From positions 1 to 64,000 of the forward strand of contig NZ_FBXK01000003.1 in assembly GCF_900013425.1 (NCBI RefSeq): 64,000 nucleotides of DNA, given 5' to 3'. The position numbers and the translations under genes are program-made. The notes under the pieces were generated by a model. The model was given only the letters and a program-made list of their open reading frames with translations, was not told the DNA's origin and did not search any database. Origin of the DNA: Sphingobium sp. Z007 (GTDB taxonomy: Bacteria > Pseudomonadota > Alphaproteobacteria > Sphingomonadales > Sphingomonadaceae). Shown in pieces: positions 59,705 to 64,000 of the stretch (position 1 is its first letter; every line of letters starts with the position of its first letter).

Positions 59705-60110
59705 TACGTTGCCGTTTGCGCTCACCGGCGGAATCTGGATCCTCTATCTGCTCGGCTTCAACCAGTCGGTCGCGACGGGTGTCGGGTTCATCGCGCTGGC
59801 CGGTGTCTCCGCCGAGTTCGGCGTGGTGATGCTGATCTACTTGAAAAATGCGCTTGAGGAGCGCGGTGACGATCCTGATGCCGATCAGGTCGAAGCGGCG
59901 GTGCGCGAAGGTGCACTGTTGCGCGTCCGCCCCAAGGCAATGACGGTCGCGGTCATCCTCGCCGGCCTGCTGCCGATCTTGCTGGGATCGGGCGCCAGCT
60001 CCGAGGTAATGAGCCGGATCGCCGCGTCGATGATCGGCGGCATGCTGACCGCGCCGCTCCTCTCGATGTTCGTCCTGCCCGCCGCCTATCTGCTGCTCCG
60101 GCGGCGATAG
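59705..60110 (+). pseudogene. CusA/CzcA-family RND metal-efflux pump, C-terminal fragment
   Basis: About 135 codons from the transposon end: [39 protein letters not shown] (membrane helices 10-11 of an HME-RND pump) and [20 protein letters not shown]. The first ~900 residues are missing. Pseudogene created when the Tn3 element joined here. Confidence 0.85.
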
Positions 60111-60154
60111 GCAGAACCCCTCCACCAACCTGTTTAACCTGCAAGGAGAAGACT

Positions 60155-60550
60155 ATGCACTATGCCCGACTGACCATCGCCCTCAGCCTCGCCGCGCTGA
60201 CCGCCGCGTGCGGGAAGAAAGCGGAAACGCCGGTTGCGGCCGAGACCAACCAGGCAGTGCCTGCCACCGCAGCCATGAGCGGCGAAATGGGCAATATGGC
60301 GATGGCGCCTGCTGCCAGCACGGCAATCAAGGCCAAGGGCCATGGCACCGTCATCGCCATCGACGAAACCGCAGGCATGATTACACTCAATCATGGCGCG
60401 ATCCCGGAAGCCAAATGGCCAGCGATGACGATGGCATTCAAAGCTGCGCCGACGATCACGGATGCCGTGAGGGTCGGCGATAAGGTCGATTTCGACCTTA
60501 CGCTTGTTGGCAGTGCCGGTGAGGTGACGGCAATCCAAAAGAAGCCTTGA
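60155..60550 (+). CDS. cusF: CusF-like periplasmic copper/silver-binding protein
   Basis: 131 residues. Lipoprotein-type signal (LTIALSLAALTAACGKK, lipobox LTAAC). Metal-binding segment AKWPAMTMAFKAAPT (Trp plus two Met, as in CusF) inside an OB-like domain. Delivers metal to a CusCBA-type pump; the neighbouring pump gene is truncated. AAGGAG upstream of the ATG. Confidence 0.85.
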   Translation: MHYARLTIALSLAALTAACGKKAETPVAAETNQAVPATAAMSGEMGNMAMAPAASTAIKAKGHGTVIAIDETAGMITLNHGAIPEAKWPAMTMAFKAAPTITDAVRVGDKVDFDLTLVGSAGEVTAIQKKP

Positions 60551-60668
60551 ATGGCCGATTTTATGAGGGCCACCTTTAAGCGTAATTAACCTCGTTCCTT
60601 TACGCTTCAGCTATGAGAAAAAAGAAAGCTGAGCGCGAAAAGCGGATCAAGTTCACGAAAACTGCGCG

Positions 60669-61253
60669 GTGGCGGTTGTGATTGCCACAACCCTCGGCTG
60701 CGTGGCGTTGTTGTGCGTCGTGAGTTGGCCATTTTTCAGTGACTATCGAACGGTGGTCAAGATCCAGAGCGCGGGTGCTGCCGCATTCGCGCTCTATTTC
60801 CTGATGCTGGGCTCGCCCACCGCTGCGATAGCCTGCCTCATTTCATGCTCACAGCTCGTCATTTCCGCGTCAGTGCGCGATCGCTATGTGGTTACGAGAC
60901 TTTATGGAGCGTCTCTTATTCTGTTGGCCTGCCTCTCGGTCGTGACGTGGCACGGCATAGCGTCGGCCTTGGCATTTGCCGGCAGTTCATTGGGCAGTCT
61001 CGCACGACTGCAGACCTCAACCACGCGGATGAAAGGCCTCTTCCTCATCGGTGCACCGTTTTGGCTCGCCCATAATTTGATGGTCGGAGCCTTGTTCGCA
61101 TTGGGCACGGATCTGGTATCGCTGACCTCGAACATGGCAAACTTGCTGAAATTCATGGCCGGGCGACGGCGCAGCGCGGTTGAGGACAGGAGTTTTTGGC
61201 CGATAACCCTGTCGAAATCTGCCTCTACCCAACCCGCCCGGACAAAATATTGA
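60669..61253 (+). CDS. YgjV-like inner-membrane protein
   Basis: 194 residues with GTG start at 60669. Hydrophobic, about five membrane helices (VVIATTLGCVALLCVVSWPF, IQSAGAAAFALYFLMLGSPT, AAIACLISCSQLVISASV). The pattern resembles YgjV proteins of unknown function. A 22-codon frame just upstream (60614-60682) overlaps its start. Confidence 0.6.
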   Translation: MAVVIATTLGCVALLCVVSWPFFSDYRTVVKIQSAGAAAFALYFLMLGSPTAAIACLISCSQLVISASVRDRYVVTRLYGASLILLACLSVVTWHGIASALAFAGSSLGSLARLQTSTTRMKGLFLIGAPFWLAHNLMVGALFALGTDLVSLTSNMANLLKFMAGRRRSAVEDRSFWPITLSKSASTQPARTKY

Positions 61254-61286
61254 CGTTCGTCAGATTCTGACGATCGCGCGACAAAG

Positions 61287-61556
61287 CTAAAGATATTTCG
61301 AAATCGTCCGGAACTCCTCGACCGCCGATCCGACACCATCGCTTACTTCGGCATGGGCGAGGCAGTGATCGATATGGTCGTTGATCAGCGCTCTCTTCGC
61401 GCTGGCGACCGCCTTTTCGACGGCATGGAGCTGCTGGGCAACATCGACACACGACCGCCCGGCTTCGATCATTTCGACGATGCTCCGCAGATGACCGCCC
61501 GCTCGGTTGAGCCGCTTAACGATCGCGGGGTGACTTTCGTGCCTGTGTTCCGTCAT
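61287..61556 (-). CDS. CsoR/RcnR-family metal-sensing repressor
   Basis: 89 residues from ATG 61556 (MTEHRHESHPAIVKRLNRAG). Four-helix CsoR/RcnR fold with C36 in SCVDVAQQLH, and H61, H64, C65 in NDHIDHC. H4/H6 at the N-terminus plus C36/H61/H64 fits the RcnR set; C36/H61/C65 fits CsoR, so the metal (Ni/Co or Cu) is not decided. It faces the MFS exporter across two palindromes. Confidence 0.85.
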   Translation of the reverse strand: MTEHRHESHPAIVKRLNRAGGHLRSIVEMIEAGRSCVDVAQQLHAVEKAVASAKRALINDHIDHCLAHAEVSDGVGSAVEEFRTISKYL

Positions 61557-61592
61557 CCGCAAACTCCATGCAACGCGCTGCATGGCTTTACA

Positions 61593-61611
61593 TATCCTCC
61601 CTAGGGGGATA
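61593..61611. promoter_or_regulatory. Metal-repressor operator 1
   Basis: TATCCTCCCTAGGGGGATA, imperfect palindrome with G/C tracts, in the divergent gap. G/C-tract palindromes are the usual CsoR/RcnR sites. Confidence 0.6.
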
Positions 61612-61626
61612 GTTCAAGCGTTGCTG

Positions 61627-61646
61627 ATATCCCCCATGGGGGATAT
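61627..61646. promoter_or_regulatory. Metal-repressor operator 2
   Basis: ATATCCCCCATGGGGGATAT, a perfect 20-bp palindrome, 28 bases before the MFS start. Confidence 0.7.
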
Positions 61647-61673
61647 ATCCGACTCGAACTGGATCAACGCAAC

Positions 61674-63011
61674 GTGCTCTCCGTCCTGGCAAACCGCATC
61701 TATCGCCATCTGTTCATGGCTCAGGTCATCGCGCTCATCGGCACGGGGCTCGCGACGGTTGCGCTCGGCCTGCTTGCCTATGACATCGCCGGCGGCAGCG
61801 CCGGCGCGGTGCTCGGGACGGCGCTCGCGATCAAGATGGTAGCCTATATCGGCGTCGCGCCAGTGGTGGGCGCCTTCGCCGACCGGCTGCCGCGTCGCGC
61901 ATTTCTCGTAAGTATGGATCTCGTGCGGATGGCCGTGGCGATTTGCCTGCCGTTCGTGAGCCAGGTCTGGCAGGTCTATGTCCTGATCTTCGTGCTGCAA
62001 TCGGCTTCTGCGGCGTTCACGCCGACCTTCCAGGCAACCATCCCCGATATCCTGCCAGAGGAGCGCGACTATACCCGCGCGCTGTCGCTGTCGCGGCTCG
62101 CCTATGACATGGAAAGCCTGACCAGCCCGATCCTGGCTGCCGGGCTGCTGACCGTCATCAACTTCCACTGGCTATTTTCGGGAACGGCGATCGGGTTTCT
62201 GTGCTCGGCGCTGCTCGTCGTGACGACGGTCCTGCCACGTGCCGCGAAATCAGAACCGAGAAGTGGCGGGATTTACGCCAAGACCACGCGGGGTACGCGC
62301 ATCTATCTGAAGACGCCGCGCCTGCGGGGGCTGCTGGCGCTGACCCTCGCTTCAGCTGCGGCCAGTTCGATGGTCATCGTCAACACGGTGGTAATCGTGC
62401 GTGGTAATCTCGGCCTCACGCAGCGCGATGTTGCCTTCACCCTTGCGGCTTTTGGCGCAGGCTCGATCCTTGCCGCGCTGACCCTGCCACGTATCCTCGA
62501 TCGGGTCGCCGATCGTACGATCATGATTGGGGCTGCGGCAGCAATGACGATCGGTCTCGCCCTTCTGGCGATGCTCACGGCAAGCTTTGGGGCAGCGCCC
62601 GGTTATTGGCGCATGGTCCTGATCGGCTGGTTCATACTCGGTATCGCCTATTCGATGAGCGTGACGCCATCGGGCCGATTGCTTCGACGGTCGGCCAATG
62701 CCGACGACCGCCCGGCCTTGTTCGCCGCGCAATTCGCGCTCAGCCACTGCGCCTGGCTGATCTGCTATCCCCTGGTGGGGCTGTTGGGCGCCAGTATCGG
62801 GCAGACGGCGGCGTTTGCGGCAATGGCGGCGATTGCGGCCGCCGGAACCCTGGCCGCCTTGTGGCTCTGGCCCAGCGCAGATCCCGATACGGTGAACCAT
62901 GACCATGCGGATCTCGCGCCCGATCATCCCCATCTGCGCGGTGATCACGGCAAGGCGCGGGAGCATGCGTTCGTTATCGACGATCTCCATCAGCGCTGGC
63001 CACGCCGATGA
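61674..63011 (+). CDS. MFS metal exporter with His-rich tail (NreB-like)
   Basis: 445 residues, twelve predicted helices. VVGAFADRLPRRAFLVSMDL is MFS motif A. The C-terminal tail (about 402-435) HDHADLAPDHPHLRGDHGKA is His-rich, as in nickel/cobalt exporters such as NreB. GTG start at 61674; no better start is in frame. Controlled by the divergent CsoR/RcnR-type repressor. Confidence 0.8.
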   Translation: MLSVLANRIYRHLFMAQVIALIGTGLATVALGLLAYDIAGGSAGAVLGTALAIKMVAYIGVAPVVGAFADRLPRRAFLVSMDLVRMAVAICLPFVSQVWQVYVLIFVLQSASAAFTPTFQATIPDILPEERDYTRALSLSRLAYDMESLTSPILAAGLLTVINFHWLFSGTAIGFLCSALLVVTTVLPRAAKSEPRSGGIYAKTTRGTRIYLKTPRLRGLLALTLASAAASSMVIVNTVVIVRGNLGLTQRDVAFTLAAFGAGSILAALTLPRILDRVADRTIMIGAAAAMTIGLALLAMLTASFGAAPGYWRMVLIGWFILGIAYSMSVTPSGRLLRRSANADDRPALFAAQFALSHCAWLICYPLVGLLGASIGQTAAFAAMAAIAAAGTLAALWLWPSADPDTVNHDHADLAPDHPHLRGDHGKAREHAFVIDDLHQRWPRR

Positions 63012-63087
63012 CTTTCATCTCGACTGTCATGATCCCTGTCTTGCGGCGCGCTTGTGGACCGGCCGTGTTCGCGATACCCGTATCGAC

Positions 63088-63465
63088 ATGACGGCATCGT
63101 CGGTCAGATTGCGCTCTTCGGTGCGGGCCTGTGCCCGCTTGCGCCTTTTTGCGCTCTCGGCGATTCTGGCGCTGTTCGGGATGCTGGCGCTTGCCACCTG
63201 GCATGACGCTATGCCGCACGTCCATGATGCCGCGCATGGCATCAGCGTCGATCGGGATCATCATGATCACGCCCCGGCCGAGCAGCCGGACACACCCGAC
63301 CTGATGCATCTGGCGGCTCATGCGGTGCTCCAGACAATCGACATGCCTGCACAGACTGTTGTTGTTGCGCTGTTGAAACCTGTCGCGGCGATCTGGGCGC
63401 GCGAACCTGCCGAAGCGGCGCGGTCTATCGCACCTTCGTCAATTCTGCGTCCCCCGCGAGGCTGA
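63088..63465 (+). CDS. His-rich membrane-anchored hypothetical protein, 125 aa
   Basis: Starts MTASSVRLRSSVRACARLRL, one membrane helix (LFALSAILALFGMLALATWH), then a periplasmic part with HDAMPHVHD and DRDHHDHAPA, probable metal ligands. Such small genes precede TolC-type genes in metal-efflux operons. Start uncertain; the long in-frame extension upstream overlaps the MFS gene. Confidence 0.6.
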   Translation: MTASSVRLRSSVRACARLRLFALSAILALFGMLALATWHDAMPHVHDAAHGISVDRDHHDHAPAEQPDTPDLMHLAAHAVLQTIDMPAQTVVVALLKPVAAIWAREPAEAARSIAPSSILRPPRG

Positions 63466-63517
63466 ATTCACGCGCGTAGCGCGTGCCGTCATTGCAGCCT
63501 TTTTTGGGGATAAGAAT

Positions 63518-64000
63518 ATGAGAGCCTTTATAAGCCGGCTGCCGCGTCGCGTGGTGTCCGGCATGATGGGCGCGACCTGCGTCGCGGCGCTGTGCGCACC
63601 CGCACAGGCGCAAGTGGCGCCGCCGTTTGCTACACTGCTACGCCAGACCGCCGATGCGCCCCGGCGCATCGAAAGCGAAGCCGAGGTTCGCCGGTACGAG
63701 GGTCTAGCACGCCAGGCGCGCGCCCGACCCAATCCGACGATTGGCGTGCTCACCGAGAATGTTGCGGGATCGTCTCCCTATCGCGGGGTCGATCGCGCCG
63801 AGACGACGCTGCAATATAGCCAGCCGCTCGAAATCGGCGGCAAGCGTTCGGCGAGGATCGCAGCCGGAGAGGCCGGCGTCGCTGCGTCCCGCGCCCGCGA
63901 TCATGATGCGAAGATCCGCTACGCTTATGATCTTGCACGCGCTTATGCAGCGGCGGACGTCGCAGACCAGCGGATAATGCTCGTCGAAGGCGAGGTCGAG
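63518..64000 (+). CDS. TolC/CzcC-family outer-membrane efflux protein, partial
   Basis: First 161 residues; it runs off the right edge. Signal peptide (MRAFISRLPRRVVSGMMGAT ... CAPAQAQ), then the TolC-type helical barrel start: ARQARARPNPTIGVLTENVA and TLQYSQPLEIGGKRSARIAA, motifs of CzcC/CusC-like proteins. Outer-membrane channel for a tripartite metal pump. Confidence 0.85.
   Translation, partial: MRAFISRLPRRVVSGMMGATCVAALCAPAQAQVAPPFATLLRQTADAPRRIESEAEVRRYEGLARQARARPNPTIGVLTENVAGSSPYRGVDRAETTLQYSQPLEIGGKRSARIAAGEAGVAASRARDHDAKIRYAYDLARAYAAADVADQRIMLVEGEVE

Overview
The window is high-GC DNA that looks like part of a large sphingomonad (alphaproteobacterial, Sphingomonadales) plasmid. The reasons are a complete rep/parA/parB module with iterons and a DnaA box, a partial single-stranded-DNA-binding protein gene at the left edge, an ArdC antirestriction gene, a PRTRC cassette, several DUF families I associate with sphingomonad and other alphaproteobacterial plasmids, and heavy IS/transposon traffic. 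No rRNA, tRNA or CRISPR array was seen. Family names come from recognising sequence patterns, not from searches.

Layout. (1) About 1-33000 is almost entirely minus strand: long trains of overlapping or nearly touching genes. They hold ssb, a PemK/MazF-type toxin-antitoxin pair, DUF736, DUF3768, a PAPS-reductase-like ATP-pyrophosphatase, a macro-domain protein, a Mom-like DNA-modification protein, about fifteen unrecognised genes, the PRTRC set (ThiF/E1-like, A/JAMM, B, F, C, E, ParB-like), a DpdA-like TGT-fold protein, a secreted nuclease, DUF6927, DUF5983, ArdC, a 710-residue ParB-like protein and a strawberry-notch helicase/methyltransferase gene. The last is broken by an IS21-family insertion (29789-32577) and by a separate one-base lesion. 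A purine-rich element recurs upstream of eight of these genes. (2) 33171-39032 is the backbone: a MucR-like regulator, a Toprim primase-like gene, repA, an iteron/DnaA-box origin, parA and parB, with three perfect palindromes (candidate parS) between parA and parB. (3) 39065-42367 has DUF4238, a DUF1612/HTH protein and a tyrosine recombinase. (4) 42687-44722 is a nitric-oxide detoxification unit (truncated globin, DUF1971, Hmp) behind an NsrR-like palindrome. (5) 44723-46326 is a patchwork of an IS110-like remnant, DUF6796 and a truncated MFS gene. (6) 46386-50358 is a fatty-acid uptake and activation operon (DUF2147, FadL, FadD, MerR regulator). (7) 50570-59704 is a scrambled zone: a truncated DUF3422 gene, a second IS21-family element (51535-54028), a 5'-truncated lpd gene and a Tn3-family transposon (55596-59704). 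(8) 59705-64000 is a metal-resistance region: a CusA-like fragment, CusF, a YgjV-like protein, a CsoR/RcnR repressor with palindromic operators, an MFS exporter with a His-rich tail, a His-rich membrane protein and a partial TolC-family gene.

How it fits together. The backbone genes copy and segregate the replicon. The left arm looks like a conjugative-plasmid early or anti-defence region: ssDNA binding, antirestriction, and possible nucleobase modification by the DpdA-like, Mom-like and PAPS-reductase-like proteins. It also carries a ubiquitin-like chemistry cassette (PRTRC) of unknown purpose. The right arm is cargo (NO, fatty acid and metal functions) assembled by transposition, with both transposon junctions lacking clear target duplications.
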